DNA of 64,000 nt from Tolypocladium sp. Sup5 PDA-1 (GCA_000750105.3 JPHH03000003.1:558001-622000), one strand, 5' to 3'. Counted from the first letter of the stretch, positions 33,878-45,869 are shown. The notes: generated from the letters alone by a model not told the origin. A program made the numbers and translations.

Positions 33878-34469
33878 AGTCGGAATTGAAATCTGGGGCT
33901 CTTAAACTGATATATGAACCAAGATCGGGCTGTGTGGAGGCAGACAGGTGGATTTTGTGCACCATGGCTTATTTTGCGGGACAGGATTGGTCAGGTGCAT
34001 CCTTTACGTAATGGTCTCTTATCCTAGTGTGTGTTTCAGAGTCTTTACTAACACCCCAGCACCCATTCACGTTTCCGATGCACTCTCGCACGCATTCACC
34101 AATCTTTCGTCACGAAGCACAGTATATAGTATATAGTACCTGGCCGACTTGACTTTCTTCACAGGTTCCAGACAACATGGACCGACTTTGAATTAGTCCA
34201 ACAGACCTATCCTACCCGTCAGCTGCATCTGTAAGGAATGCTTTGAAATTCATGAATGGAAAAGACGGTGTGTGTACTCTAGATTTGAAGTCGGTTCCCA
34301 AACTTCCGACTCCCACTCCGACTACGGATACCCCACACGACTTCCGTCTTCCCCACCCAGGCGACCGCCGTACCTGGCGCCGTCTGCTTGTCCAGCTCCC
34401 TAGAAGCATCGTTGTACAAACGCAAGCTGTAAGACAAAGGTCAATCTGTCAAACAAGAGAGCCCCGACA
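33878..34469. other. intergenic region before TDA10-type gene
   Basis: No gene seen. Upstream of tRNA-Pro and of the kinase gene; contains a short ATATAGTATATAG stretch near 34122. Confidence 0.4.
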
Positions 34470-35411
34470 ATGGCCCAGAAATTCGTGGATGACAAGGCAC
34501 CAATATGCATCCCCTTCATCCTTGAGCGCCTCAAGGCACACCAAGCGGGATCTCACGACCGCCCCTTGATCATCGGCCTTAATGGCATGCAGGGAGTCGG
34601 CAAGACGACGTTGGTCGCAGCCTTGGCGGCTGCATTGGAAGACGACGGTATACACACGTTGATTTGCAGCATCGACGATTTCTACTTGAAGCACGAAGAC
34701 CAGGTCGCGCTGGCCCGGGATCATGCCGACAATGCGCTCATGCAGCATCGAGGGGAGCCTGGTATGATCGTCTCACGCGAGAGCATCGAGTAGGGGACCA
34801 ACTGACTCTAGCCAGGAACTCATGACGTGCCTCTTGCAAAATCAGTCTTTACATCCTTGATACAGAGACAGCCAACAAAACTGCCGCAGTACGACAAGGG
34901 CGCATTCTCCGGCCAGGGCGATCGCCTACCCGGGACTCACTGGAAAGCCGTCAACCAGCCAGGCCAGCCCCCCGTTCAAGCAGTAATCCTCGAAGGTTGG
35001 TCCGTCGGCTTCCGGACCATAAGCCCAGTAGACGTGGAAGCCAAATGGAAAGCCCCCAGCCGCACCTTACAAAAGCATCGTCTGGGGCACCTACTCTTCC
35101 TCAACGAGAAATTGAAGGAGTACGATGGCCTCACGGACTTGTTCGACGCATTCATCCACATCGATTCAGAAGATGTAGAATACGTCTACGCCTGGCGCCA
35201 AGAACAGGAAGTCTGCCTGCGGACCGAGAGAGGAGACCCTAGCGCTGGCATGACTCTAGAACAAGTGGTCAAGTTTGTCGACGGATACTTCCCAGGGTAT
35301 GAGCTCTACACGGATGGTGTCAGAAAGGGGATATTCTCGGACCGCCCTGGGTGTCAACTTCGAATGGTTGTTGGCCGTGATAGAAGGGTGAAGCAAGTCA
35401 TTCGGATCTGA
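34470..35411 (+). CDS. TDA10: P-loop kinase of the TDA10 / D-glycerate 3-kinase family
   Basis: Exons 34470-34761 and 34816-35411, intron 34762-34815 (GTATGA...GCCAG), 295 aa, the family's usual size. Walker A GMQGVGKTT (residues 39-47), followed by SIDDFYL, the substrate-side motif of this family, and ILEGWSVGF, which corresponds to the Walker B region. The splice rebuilds HRGEPGTHDVPLA, and the GTHD motif is conserved in the group. Yeast Tda10 and plant glycerate 3-kinase share this fold; the physiological substrate in fungi is not settled, so the reaction is uncertain. The 3' end is convergent with ECM11 (246 bp between stops). Confidence 0.88.
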
Positions 35412-35657
35412 GGGTACAGGTCCATAGAAATGTGACTTCCAAGAGATTTTGATTTACAGCCGGTGGGCTGTCTTCGTATCGTAGATGATGGCCCACGGGG
35501 AGAGGCTAACTGTTGTATCCTCCAAACGCCAGACTTATCAAGCACCCAGTACATGTCTTTCGAGCAAAGCAAATCCGAACTCCCGCTGATGCAGTCATGC
35601 CTCTCAGTATCGTAGCATGGTACCCCGACACTTACCCCAAACACAGTCGGCACCGTG

Positions 35658-37097
35658 CTACAGGATTTTGTCTTCCACCACGCGCTGTCCATCTTGCCGC
35701 ATCTTTGCCAGCTTCCGGTCAATTGTCTCCGAGCGCAGGCGGACAGCCTCTTCGCGCGCAGCGGCCTCGTTTTCAAAACCTTGGATCATGCGGCGCTTGC
35801 TGCGTCTGGCATCCCTCAACCTATTCATTGTATCCGTAAACTGATCGACAAACCAATCGCCCGATGTTTCCCAGTCGTCCATGGACATTGTTGAAAACAT
35901 ATGATGCTGCTCCTTTGCCCCTTGCTGCCGATACTGTTCCAATTTCAGGGGAAGCTTGGAAAATGCGTCGTGGCCATTCTGTCCGGTAGTCCTCGCGGGA
36001 TCCATATCGAAAGGTTCGTTCTGCAGATCCTGGTACGTCATGCAGGTGAGGATCTTGTCATCATAGTCTGCGCTTCCTCGGCGGCGCTTCCGATCCTTGG
36101 GCAGCCTGTGTTGCGCCATATTGGCATGCATGGAGCCTCCTCCCACAGGAAGCCGCTTGGCATCCCGGACATCTTGCAGATCAGATGCCATGCGCGGCTC
36201 CTCATACCCACTGACGGAATCCAGCTCCCCGTCCGAATGATGGCTGGGGATTGCCTGACGGGGCTCATCCCCCGTGCGTTGACCTTGCCACAGGGCACTC
36301 TCCACGGATGGGGACGGGCTGCCGACCTCACGTCTTGTGTGCATAATCCTCTGACTTGGGGCTGGTCGATTCTTGACCCGTACCTGGCGCATGGGAAGCG
36401 TCGACTGTAGCGCGACTGCCGCGGAAGGATACTTGTGGTTGGCAACGTAGTTTGACAAGTGTCTCTTGTCGTCAATGATAGCGTCGTCTTCAAAGCCGTC
36501 CATGAGCAGTGGGAAGGTGCGGCGCTTGAGTCCATGGGCGACGACAGACATCATGCCATCATCTCCCACCTTGAAAGCTGCGGCGTCGCTACCTTGGAAG
36601 GTTCTATCGGCTTCTTTGATGTAGTGTTGGCTGGCGCGGATGCTTTGTCGCCTCGCGTTTGGAGTTGGCTCCTCGTCCAAGTCTTGGGTTTCATTCTGAG
36701 GAGTTGAAAGACCCGACTGCATGAAGTTCTCGCCTAGCTGAGAGCCGGAAAAGAGGTCACCGTGGCGGTCATCTAATCGCTTCCCAGCCCGGCGCGGCGT
36801 TGGAGATGTTTGAGTAATACGTGGCGGTGATCGCAGCTTTTGTTGGCTGGCCATGTGGCCGTTTTGTGGATGGTTGGAGGCAGCAACATAACGGGGACCG
36901 GTAGGCACAGGAAGCCTGGCAGCTTCCGCCAGTTCTTGCCGTGTTGGCCCGTGAGAGGAAAGTGGCGGATGCTCTGATGGCTTTTCGACCTCGGGTTCAT
37001 TCTTTGGCGCTGCTGCGTTGGCATTGGCGCCGCTGTCGGAATTTTGGCGGGCGAACGTCCCAAGCCTCCCCCTTTTTTCCTTCAGGCCCACTGGCAT
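35658..37097 (-). CDS. ECM11: ECM11-domain protein (meiotic synaptonemal-complex factor in yeast)
   Basis: 479 aa from the first in-frame ATG. The C-terminal ~135 residues (DYDDKILTCMTYQDLQNEPFD, SKLPLKLEQYRQQG, FSTMSMDDWETSGDWFVDQF, then a basic helical end) match the Ecm11 C-terminal domain as I know it; in yeast this protein acts with Gmc2 in synaptonemal-complex assembly. The N-terminal part is disordered, rich in Pro/Ser/Arg, and carries the segment that is duplicated at 39394-39595. The frame stays open for about 50 codons upstream of the ATG, with coding-like content (GRESSSIPPGPLGQ, STPSRSPISST), so a further 5' exon with the real start is possible. Divergent from the SRF1-like gene. 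Confidence 0.75.
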   Translation of the reverse strand: MPVGLKEKRGRLGTFARQNSDSGANANAAAPKNEPEVEKPSEHPPLSSHGPTRQELAEAARLPVPTGPRYVAASNHPQNGHMASQQKLRSPPRITQTSPTPRRAGKRLDDRHGDLFSGSQLGENFMQSGLSTPQNETQDLDEEPTPNARRQSIRASQHYIKEADRTFQGSDAAAFKVGDDGMMSVVAHGLKRRTFPLLMDGFEDDAIIDDKRHLSNYVANHKYPSAAVALQSTLPMRQVRVKNRPAPSQRIMHTRREVGSPSPSVESALWQGQRTGDEPRQAIPSHHSDGELDSVSGYEEPRMASDLQDVRDAKRLPVGGGSMHANMAQHRLPKDRKRRRGSADYDDKILTCMTYQDLQNEPFDMDPARTTGQNGHDAFSKLPLKLEQYRQQGAKEQHHMFSTMSMDDWETSGDWFVDQFTDTMNRLRDARRSKRRMIQGFENEAAAREEAVRLRSETIDRKLAKMRQDGQRVVEDKIL

Positions 37098-37920
37098 CGT
37101 GCTCGAGATTGGCGATCTTGAAGGCGTTGATTGCTTCTGACCTAGAGGCCCTGGTGGGATACTCGAACTTTCTCGACCGAGTCTGAGCCTCTGGACAGGC
37201 GTGGCGCCGAGAGAAGATTCATGGGATTCTCAAGCGACAGGGGTCGATCAGCGTCGACACGTCGGGGACCATCTGATCCCCCTGGCACAGTCGGCGAGCA
37301 CCCACGGCAGTGCTGATGTATCCGATGGCGACGGCAGATGTCCCGATTGTTGGACGCCAGCGTTCGCCGACGAGACTTGCTGGCTGGTATGGAGGGGCGA
37401 TGATGGCAGATGCCAAAGTTCGAGTCCGTGGCTTGTCACGCTTTTTGGCGACGCCCAACGCGTGTCTGGGCCCCCCGTCGCGCGCGCCATCAGGTGACAC
37501 GCGGGACGCTAATTACAGCCCTGTGGGTGCTTGGAAGAGCCGCAAGAGCCTCCTGGTCACTGCTTGCCGCCACTGCATCCAACAAGATTGAGGCCCACAG
37601 GCACATGCATCAGAGGCCCACTTCCACCCGTCGTCACAAGGACTCAAACTTGATTTCAGCCATCACACGCATCCGAGCCTCCCAGTGACTGCGACCTCAG
37701 CAGACACACTCCCAAACCGTGGCCACGGCGGTGCTGCTTGTTCCCTTGCGCCTTTTAATACTTCCTTGACCCGGGCATGTCTTGCGCCCGCTCTCCTCCA
37801 TGAAGCGCTTGCCAACGAACACGACAACGGCAATGCGAAGCAGCTGAGCCCGCTCCAAGGATCTGACTTGCCGCCGCGGATCCTCCCGGCTCGCTGCGAG
37901 CTGCTCCCAGGCCTCTCACC
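37098..37920. other. divergent promoter region ECM11 / SRF1-like
   Basis: 823 bp between two divergent start codons. The ECM11 side (37098-37250) is in-frame open and may be coding. No recognised regulatory site. Confidence 0.45.
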
Positions 37921-39095
37921 ATGTCGACCGCATCGCCGCCTCGACCGGCTGCCCCGTCAAGCCCGTCTAATGCGCCTGGCTCCGTCAAGACGGCCGACAG
38001 CCATGCTGAAGGCAGCACCCTGCGGTTGCGACCACCGCGATCCCTGCCCCGTACGCCATCCTGTGCACCTCCATGTTTGCCAAACTGCTGATGCCCTACG
38101 CAGCCTGGATTGACTCTTACGAGGAAAGATACGGCCCGGCGCCCGAAGACCAGCTCCGACTCCTCAACCCTCCTGCGCGCGTCGTGCGGGCGCAACACAA
38201 TGCGACTCCGAACGAACCCCGGCGGCGGGTCTCCAAGGATGGGTTCGTGGCCTGGGATGACCCGCAACTGGGGCCAGCGCAAGATGTCCGGGCCAGGATC
38301 CCCCATTTTCTTCGGTATGGGCGCGCGTCGATGCGCGGGAGGAAATGGGACCACCTGCGGTCAGCCGAGCCCGTCATCGTCGCCGGCTACAGCCCTGCCA
38401 CTGCCCAGCCCGCGCTGGCATGGCAAGAATTTATACATTCATCGGCGTGGGGGCACATTCCCAACGAGGAGTCCGAGGTTGTCGATTACGAAGTTCTGAA
38501 AAAGCTACAACCCACATTTGATCAGAGCGTGGACACGCAGCTGAACCAGCACGCCCCCAAGGCGTCGCGCCGGCGGCGGACGGTGGTGTTTTATAAACGC
38601 GCCTGGAACACCGTTTTGCAGCACTCACTGTCTCCTTTGTTGTTCCGGTTGGCTGTGATGGTCACGTCGGTTCTTGCGCTCGGGATAGCGGCCCGGATAT
38701 ACTACCTCGAGGACGCCATCGATAGGGAGAGCGCCGAGCGCACCCAGTCGGCTGTTGCAGTAGTCGTGGACTGCGTGGCCATACCATACATAGGCTACAT
38801 GATCTGGGATGAGTACACGGGCAAGCCGGTCGGGCTTCGCTCTGGAGTATCAAAGATACGGCTCATCCTGCTCGACCTCTTTTTCATCATCTTCAAGTCG
38901 GCCAGCACGGCGCTGGCATTCGAGAGCCTGGTCTACCACAACGTTAGGGAGAGCAACCTCTTGCATCTCTCGGCGGCTCTGGGAGTCTTTGAGCTCGTCG
39001 GGCTCATTTCCTGGACCATGACCTTTACCGTCAACATATTCCGAACCGTGGAGCGGCTGGGCGGCGGCGGCGATAACGACAGCGGGCGTGCGTAA
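37921..39095 (+). CDS. SRF1: SRF1-like regulator of phospholipase D, four-helix membrane protein
   Basis: Exons 37921-38050 and 38104-39095, intron 38051-38103 (GTACGC...CTGATG...CGCAG), 373 aa. The splice joins RSLP to PWIDSYEERYGP; starting at the downstream ATG at 38073 would read intron sequence as protein, so the upstream ATG (caccATGtcg) is chosen. The soluble N-terminal half contains RGRKWDHLRSAEPVIVAGY. The C-terminal half has four hydrophobic segments at about 221-243, 258-278, 296-320 and 332-355, with conserved-looking YIGYMIWDEYTGKP and FKSASTALAFESLVYHNVRES between. This architecture matches fungal homologues of yeast Srf1, a regulator of phospholipase D Spo14; the assignment is from memory of the family. 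Confidence 0.7.
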
Positions 39096-39393
39096 TCGAG
39101 CACAAGGCGTTCGGACGGCTCTTTTGTAGGGGAGTCTGGGGTTGCTTCAAGATTTGTATTAGACCATTCGCTGGGCGTTGTTGGCTGGGAAGGCTTGGGA
39201 CGGAGGAGTTCCATGCATTAACTGTGCCGAGAGGACATTCAAAGGGGGAGGAGATACCAGAGTTGCATTTACAGGCTCATGATGTCACGAATAGCGATGC
39301 ATGCACCTTTCCCGCCTGCTTCTGGGTACCACATGTATAATTTGCTGCTTCGGTCACAAACTGGAGGTTTCACAGTATGGCCCAGAATCGAAG
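39096..39393. other. 3' flank of the SRF1-like gene
   Basis: 298 bp probably containing the SRF1-like 3' UTR; homology to ECM11 may begin weakly from about 39330 (TTGCTGC..TC) but is only convincing from 39394. Confidence 0.4.
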
Positions 39394-39595
39394 ACGGCTA
39401 CGTGGCCAGCCAACAACCACCACGATCACCGCCACGCATTACTCAACATTTCCAACGCCGGGCCGGGCCGGGATGGTCGCCACGGTGACCTCTTCCCAGG
39501 CTCTCAGCAAGGCGAGAGCTTCATGCATTCGGATCTTTCAACCCCTTAGAATGAACCGCAAGACATGGAGTCTTGACCGAGGAGCCAGCTCCAAG
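39394..39595 (+). pseudogene. decayed inverted duplicate of an internal ECM11 segment
   Basis: About 200 bp on the plus strand aligns with ECM11 (minus strand, about 36655-36865), with shared words CATGGCCAGCCAACAA-like, CACGGTGACCTCTT, GGCTCTCAGC and GAATGAA in the same order. Translated pieces VASQQ, SPPRITQ, RHGDLF, GSQQGESFMHSDLSTP correspond to ECM11 MASQQ, SPPRITQ, RHGDLF, GSQLGENFMQSGLSTP. The frame is broken by indels and by a TAG where ECM11 has CAG. No promoter or start codon; clearly non-functional. Identity is around 80% by eye. Confidence 0.85.
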
Positions 39596-40406
39596 GGTAA
39601 GCATGTCCATAAACGTTTGGGGCTGGCATGAACCACGCACGCTCCGAACAAAACTGGCCCAGGGCCGATACCAAGCATGCGACGCGCATGGCAGCAAGCT
39701 ACAGTGATGTGAATCGCTCCTCGGACATGTTTTCTTCTTGCTCTGCCGCTACGTCCTTCATCTGGTCCACTGCGCTCAGGCTGGGCCGAGGTGGTTGTTC
39801 ACTGCGGCGCTTACTCAGTGGGCGGTAGGGGGTGGCAGTACGCGGCGCTAAGCCACTCTGGGGTTGGTGGCGCCTTCCGCAACAGCTGCCTTGCCGTGCT
39901 TGCCTCATCCGCAGCCACGCCGACGAACTACCTCCCAGAGGATCTGACTGCCTGATCTCGGTCCATCACATCTTCGCAACCTCACCTCTCCGTTCTCCCC
40001 AGCGCCGAGCCTCTCTCTTCTTTGTTGCGACCCAGCGCGGAGGGCCCGAGCAGCACAGGACTTGGCCAGCGCCGTGTGCCACCTCGAGGAATAATTACTG
40101 TTTCTTTGTGACACGCCATTTCGCGAGCCTGGTGCTGGTCATCGCCACGGGTGTCAACGCCGCTCCAGCCGTGCCTCCATCTCCCTTCCAGGGCGCCTCC
40201 CGCGACGGTTTCCCACCCGACAACCTGCAAACAGCCGCACTCTGCAGGCGCTTTTCTCGCTGCCCGCTCAATCTGTTTCGCGTCGAAAGCAGCATTCCCG
40301 CGCCGCGGCCTGGACGACCTCGTCACGAACCATCGCTGCCCCTCAAGCGTGACCCCGCCTCGCCTCGTTCCTTCATCGACGACGGTCTCGGTCGAAGCTG
40401 CAGACC
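39596..40406. other. promoter/leader region of cullin-1
   Basis: No separate gene supported. The frame 39832-40518 on the plus strand has no recognisable domain and overlaps the cullin start in another frame. Confidence 0.45.
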
Positions 40407-42945
40407 ATGGTGGCAAAGATGGCGGCCCCGAGCCAGATGCCTCCGGTGCCCAACCGCGAGGACATCGGCGCGACGTGAGTTTAGGCGTGCCGTCGCGAGG
40501 CTGCGAGTCTGTCGCTGACCGAAGCAGGTGGAACTACCTTCAGGCTGGCATTACCCGCATCATGAACGATCTCGAGCAAGGCATCGACATGCAGATGTAC
40601 ATGGGAGTATACACGTACGCTCACTTGGGCACCCTCCGATCGATGCCATGCTAACACTCCGCAGTGCCGTCCACAACTTCTGCACCTCGCAGAAGGCTGT
40701 CGGACTTAGTGGTCCCGCCATGCACTCCAACCATCGCGGAGGTGAGCCGATCCAGCTTACCCATACCCTGTCTGCACCCCTTTGACTAACCGGCGCCCTT
40801 GTCGCACAGCACACCTCCTCGGCGAAGAGCTCTACAACAACCTCATCTCCTATCTCCGAAAACATCTGGAACAGCTGGTTGAAGAATCAAAGTCACACAC
40901 CGAGGAGGCTTTGCTCACATACTACATCAAGGAGTGGAACCGATACACCATTGCAGCAAAATACATCCACCACCTCTTCCGATATCTGAACCGTCACTGG
41001 GTTAAGAGGGAGATTGACGAGGGCAAGAAGAACATTTATGACGTCTACACGCTGCACCTGGTTCAGTGGCGTAAGGTTTTGTTTGAGCAGGTGTCAGCAA
41101 AGGTCATGGACGCCGTGCTGAAGCTCGTGGAGAAGCAACGCAGCGGCGAGACCATCGAGCATGGCCAGATCAAGCAGGTGGTAGACTCGTTCGTGTCCCT
41201 GGGCCTCGACGAAGCCGACCCCTCCAAGTCAACGCTCGACGTTTACCGCTACCATTTTGAACGGCCCTTCCTGGCCGCAACCAAGGAATTCTACCAAGCC
41301 GAATCTAAGCAGTTCGTGGCGGAGAACAGCGTCGTTGAGTACATGAAGAAGGCGGAAGCTCGACTGGCCGAGGAGGAGGAGAGAGTGAGCATGTACCTAC
41401 ATCAGGACATCGCCGTTCCCCTCAAGAAGTGCTGCAACATGGCTCTTATTGCGGACCACTCGAACCTCTTGCGTGAGGAGTTCCAGGTCCTCCTGGACAC
41501 CGACCGGGAGGAAGACATGGCCAGAATGTACAACCTCCTGTCACGCATCCCCGACGGTCTGGAGCCTCTACGGACGAGGTTCGAGACCCACGTGCGGAAA
41601 GCTGGACTGGCGGCTGTCCAGAAGGTTCAGTCATCGGAGGGGGACAAGCTGGAGCCAAAAGTCTACGTGGATGCTCTCCTCGAAGTGCACAGCCAGTACC
41701 AAATGCTGGTCAAGAAGGCTTTCAACGATGAGGCTGAGTTTACTCGGTCGCTGGACAACGCGTGTAGAGAATTCGTCAACCGCAACGAAGTCTGCAAATC
41801 CGGGTCTAGCAAGTCGCCAGAACTCCTGGCCAAGTATACTGATGTTCTGTTGCGGAAGAGCAGCACGAGCATCGAGGAGGCTGATCTGGAGCGGACACTC
41901 AGCCAAATCATGATCGTCTTCAGGTACATCGAAGACAAAGACGTCTTCCAAAAGTTCTACTCTCGCATGCTGGCCAGAAGACTGGTGCACAGCAACTCCT
42001 CCTCCGACGACGCCGAGACTAGCATGATCAGCAAGCTCAAGGAGGCGTGCGGATTCGAGTACACCAACAAGCTGCAACGAATGTTCCAGGACATGCAGAT
42101 TTCCAAGGACCTGAACAAGGAGTTTGGAGAACACCTTGCCAGCGTAGGATCCTCGAGCGGCGTCGATTCGACATTCTCGATTCTTGGCACTGGATTCTGG
42201 CCACTCACGCCGCCCAGTACGCACTTCCATCCTCCTGCTGAGATTGCAACAGAGATCGAACGCTTCGTGCGCTTCTACAAGCACAAGCACGATGGTCGCA
42301 AGCTCACATGGTTGTGGCATCTCTGCAAGGGCGAGATACGGACTGGCTATTGCAAGAGCAGCAAGACACCTTTCACCTTCCAGGTTTCGATCTACCAAAT
42401 GGCCATCCTTCTTCTTTTCAATGAAAAGGATACCTACGCATACGAGGACATGATCGGTGCGACGCAGCTCAGCAGCGAAGTGCTGGACCAGGCGCTGGCG
42501 GTGATTCTCAAGGCCAAGGTTCTCCTCATGTCTGGCGGGGCAGGTGAAAAGCCTGGCCCGGGCAAGACCTTCAGCCTCAACTACGATTTCAAGAGCAAGA
42601 AGATTCGAGTGAATCTAAATCTGGGCGGCATCAAGGAGACGAAGCAGGAAGAAGCCGAGACGAACAAGACGATCGAGGAAGACCGCAAGCTGGTTCTCCA
42701 GGTAAGCACGGTTCCCTGGGTGGCGATGAGACGAAGCGGCGCTAACAGTGCGACAGTCGGCCATCGTGCGCATTATGAAGGCACGGAAGAGGATGAAGCA
42801 CACGCAGCTGGTGAGCGAGACCATCAACCAGATCCGCTCTCGCTTCGTGCCCAAGGTGGGAGACATCAAGAAGTGCATAGAAATCCTTCTAGACAAGGAG
42901 TATCTCGAGCGCCTGGACGACGACGAGCTGGGGTACCTGGCCTAA
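40407..42945 (+). CDS. culA: cullin-1, scaffold of SCF ubiquitin ligases
   Basis: Scaffold linking Skp1/F-box substrate receptors to the Rbx1-E2 module. Exons 40407-40474, 40528-40614, 40665-40741, 40810-42701, 42757-42945; all four introns are 50-68 bp and GT-AG; total 770 aa. An alternative start four codons later (40419) is equally plausible. N-terminal repeats begin WNYLQAGITRIMNDLEQGIDMQMYMGVY, the Skp1-binding helix region. The cullin homology domain has FQVSIYQMAILLLFN. The winged-helix C-terminus starts SAIVRIMKARKRMKH, with the expected neddylation lysine at 716 just after the last intron, and ends LDDDELGYLA, the usual end of cullin-1. Convergent with AVL9. Confidence 0.97.
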
Positions 42946-43471
42946 TTGCCAGTGCTCTTGCCACCGGCTCTCCCAATACAACGAACACCACTATTGCTCT
43001 TCGAAAGCAGGCCTGTATACGACCCCGTCCTTCCTCTGTCTTTTGCATTGGCGTTGCCCGAAGAGCCGGGTTGGTAGGGGGTCTGTGGGTTTTATGGCGG
43101 GGGAGGTTGGCCGGGACGGGTAGTATGAATAGATGCATTTCGCCCTGCTGAATCCCTCGCTTCTGTGCTCCGGGCGTACCACCTATACAAGCGGTTAACC
43201 GCATCTCAGCGGGTCGTCATGGCTGTTTCCTTTGTTATTGTTGGGGGAAGGGACAACGGGTATCAGGGACATGACAAAGGACGGCCGAGCGAGACAGCGA
43301 TACGAGGCAGTGAGTTTAGCAAACAGGGTCGATGACGATGAAAAATAAAGTAAAATCTCCGGCTATGCCTGACTCATTACAATGCGTCTTGTTTCTAATA
43401 ACGTGGCTCTGTTTTTGAACTTCTGTCCCCGGGCGGCTGACTTGCGCCGTAAAAGTCCCGTCTTTTCGTCC
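42946..43471. other. convergent intergenic region cullin-1 / AVL9
   Basis: 526 bp between opposed stop codons; 3' ends of both genes, no other feature seen. Confidence 0.5.
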
Positions 43472-45869
43472 TCACTTGGTCTCCGCCTTGGCCGTCCCAG
43501 TCCCAGTCCCAGTCTCTTTCTTTGTCGTGTCCTCTCCTGCGCTCTCGGCCGGCCGGCCCCTGGACCCGACCAATTCCTCCTTTTGAAATCCATCGTCTTT
43601 GGCCGTTGTGGCCGGTGTCACCGTTGCCTTCTTTGCCGGGGATGGTGCCTCGGCACGATCCTTTTCGGGCGCAGCGTCAGCGGCTGAGGAGCCCGAGTCG
43701 GGCCTGTCGTGATAGTCGCCTGCTCCCGAGAGGATGCTCTCGCTGAAGCTTGCCTGGGTCAGAGGCCGCTTGGCGTGGTCGTCAGCCGAAGCGGCCCTGG
43801 ACCACGGCGGGCTGACCATCTGGTAGTCCTTTTCGATGGGGCTCGTGGGCGTCGAGCCCGTCTTATCGGACCTTGACGGCTTCTTGCCCCAGCCTGCCCC
43901 CCAGCCTCCGGTCTTGCGCTTCTCGCCCGCCCAGGTCGCCCAGCTGGACATGTATGCGCTTGCCTTGGTGCCGACGGTCTGCATCGTCTGCTGCGCCTTG
44001 GCCAGATCGACGGGGTACTGGGCTTGGGGCTTTTCGGTGGGGGATTTTGGGCCCTGGCCGTTGTTTGCCTCTTCCGCCCGACGGCGCTGCGACTCCCGCA
44101 GGTATTCCATGTCAGAGTACAGCTTGTTGAGCATCGTGGAAGCCTTCTCGCGGCCGACGGCAAAGTTGCGTCCCAGGATCTCGCGGCCCTGTGCGAGGCG
44201 CTCGTCGATGTGAAGGTCCTTGACTTGCTCCGCTATGCGCCGCTGGACGTCGTCGATGGTCAGGCCGCCGGCGCAGGGGTGCTTTGGCTCAGAGACGGCA
44301 AACAGGTTCGAGTCGGTGTGGGCGTCCCACATGCGGTAGTTCTCCGTGCGCATCCAGGACTCGACCCATTCCAGCCCGAAATCCACGGCCGGATCCTCGG
44401 CCCCCGTAAACCCCTTGGAGCCGTCAACGTTGGCGGTGAGAAACTTGTGGAATTTGACGGAAGATATCAGGCCCAAAATGTACGCTTCAAACTGCGATCG
44501 GATAAACTCCTCGCTTCCGACATACTGCATCGTCTTGGGTCTGCTTGGATTCGTCTCGTCCCAGGTCTCGTTGACTTCCTGCGTCAGGTAGTCTATCCAT
44601 CTCCGGTCCGCTGCGGTCAGCGCCAGCACCGATTTCAGGGAAGCGGACGTGATGTTGACCGTGTCCTCGTCCAAGTTGATGAGTATGTCGCTGTACCGAT
44701 CCTTTTGTTGCAGCAACAGGGAGTTTGTGCTGCCGACTAGGTATGACTTGGTTCCAAAGTCGGCCAAGATGTCGAGCTGTTGTAATGGAGTATATGGACC
44801 GAAAAAGCTGCCCTGCAGCAACGGTTAGCCATCGCCTTCGGGAACCTAGCCACAGCTGTTCCTACCTTGCCAAAAATCTGCAAAGGAAGCCCCATGAATG
44901 ACAAAAGCGAGTCACGATTGCTGCTCTGCAGACTCGTAGGCTGCGAGAGCTTCTTCTCGTAGCTGTCCAGTTCTGGATCCGCACAGTCCTGCAGGTTGCG
45001 CAAAAGTCCGGGTATCAGCGAGATAAGAGAGTATTGGACCATGCACAGCCGGTCGCATCTGGAGCCGAAGAATAGCATCTGCGAGCGTCAGTTCTTCTTT
45101 GCTCTGTGCCACTGCTGCGAAGGCGAACAAATACCTTTGGTTGGAGAAGACAGCACTTGAACAAGACGAGCGTCTGCCACTTGAACTCGTGGATGAGCTC
45201 CCGCAGACTCATGCCCAGGTACTGGTCACGGCCAGAGTCCTCCTTCATGATGCCTCTTGCCTTTTCATCTGCGAGACTCTCCTGGAATCTGCGCAGGATC
45301 TCGGTATCCGTGAACTCGCGCTGGGCAAACCAAGCCTGGGTTACGATGCTGAGCCGTTCACGCAGCATGCCAAAGAGCTGCGGGCTATCCGCAATCACCA
45401 CGACGGCTTTCTGGACAGTTGAGCGGGTCACATCGGCTGGCCGGTTGATGAGCTGCGAGGAGTCGAGCTGTCGAGTACATGATATGCCGAAGAGCGATGT
45501 CGCTGGCTCATTCTCAGTCTTTGGTCGCAGCAACGTAAAGTATGAGAAGTCCTCCTCCGAACTTGGCACCACCTGTCAGTAAACTTGGGCATCTAGGCCG
45601 ATGGGGAGAGAAACTCACGCATGGGCTCCGTCGCTCAAGGCCATAAACGGGAGCAAGGACCATCCAAAGTCGGCGGCTGGGTCGACGCCGTCAGCGGCGC
45701 CAAACCAGTTCTCAACCTCGGGCCCGCGGGCGTGGTGAAAGCCAACGACAGTCACCAGCGGTGTGAAACCGGTGCTAGACGGTGTGTCAGGCGGTAGCGG
45801 GCTGATTGGCGACAGCACTGACTGTATCTCAGTCCCATTCTGGGAGGCGTTGTCCTCCTCGCCACTCAT
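43472..45869 (-). CDS. AVL9: AVL9-like DENN-family protein of the late secretory pathway
   Basis: Exons on the minus strand: 45869-45619, 45561-45135, 45078-44866, 44812-43472; 743 aa. Yeast Avl9 acts in exocytic transport from the Golgi; the fold is DENN-like. Features: TPLVTVVGFHHARGPEVENWFG near the N-terminus, WSLLPFMALSDGAHA|SEEDFSYFTL across intron 1, QPKMLFFGSRCDRLCMVQYSLISLIPGLLRNL, and FGKGSFFGPYTPLQQLDIL across intron 3, all conserved family segments. In intron 1 the nearer CAG (45573-45575) would shift the frame, so the AAG ending at 45562 is used. The last 230 residues are low-complexity (Ser/Pro/Ala/Lys/Glu), ending with a GTGTGT run. The start is the first ATG in frame. Confidence 0.92.

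Noticed and set aside
38073..39095. Start of the SRF1-like protein at the ATG in 38073
   Set aside because: That segment (38073-38103) is the end of an intron; splicing to the upstream exon gives a continuous, family-like N-terminus.
39832..40518. 228-codon plus-strand frame before cullin-1
   Set aside because: Overlaps the cullin start in another frame and shows no family likeness; probably promoter/leader sequence.
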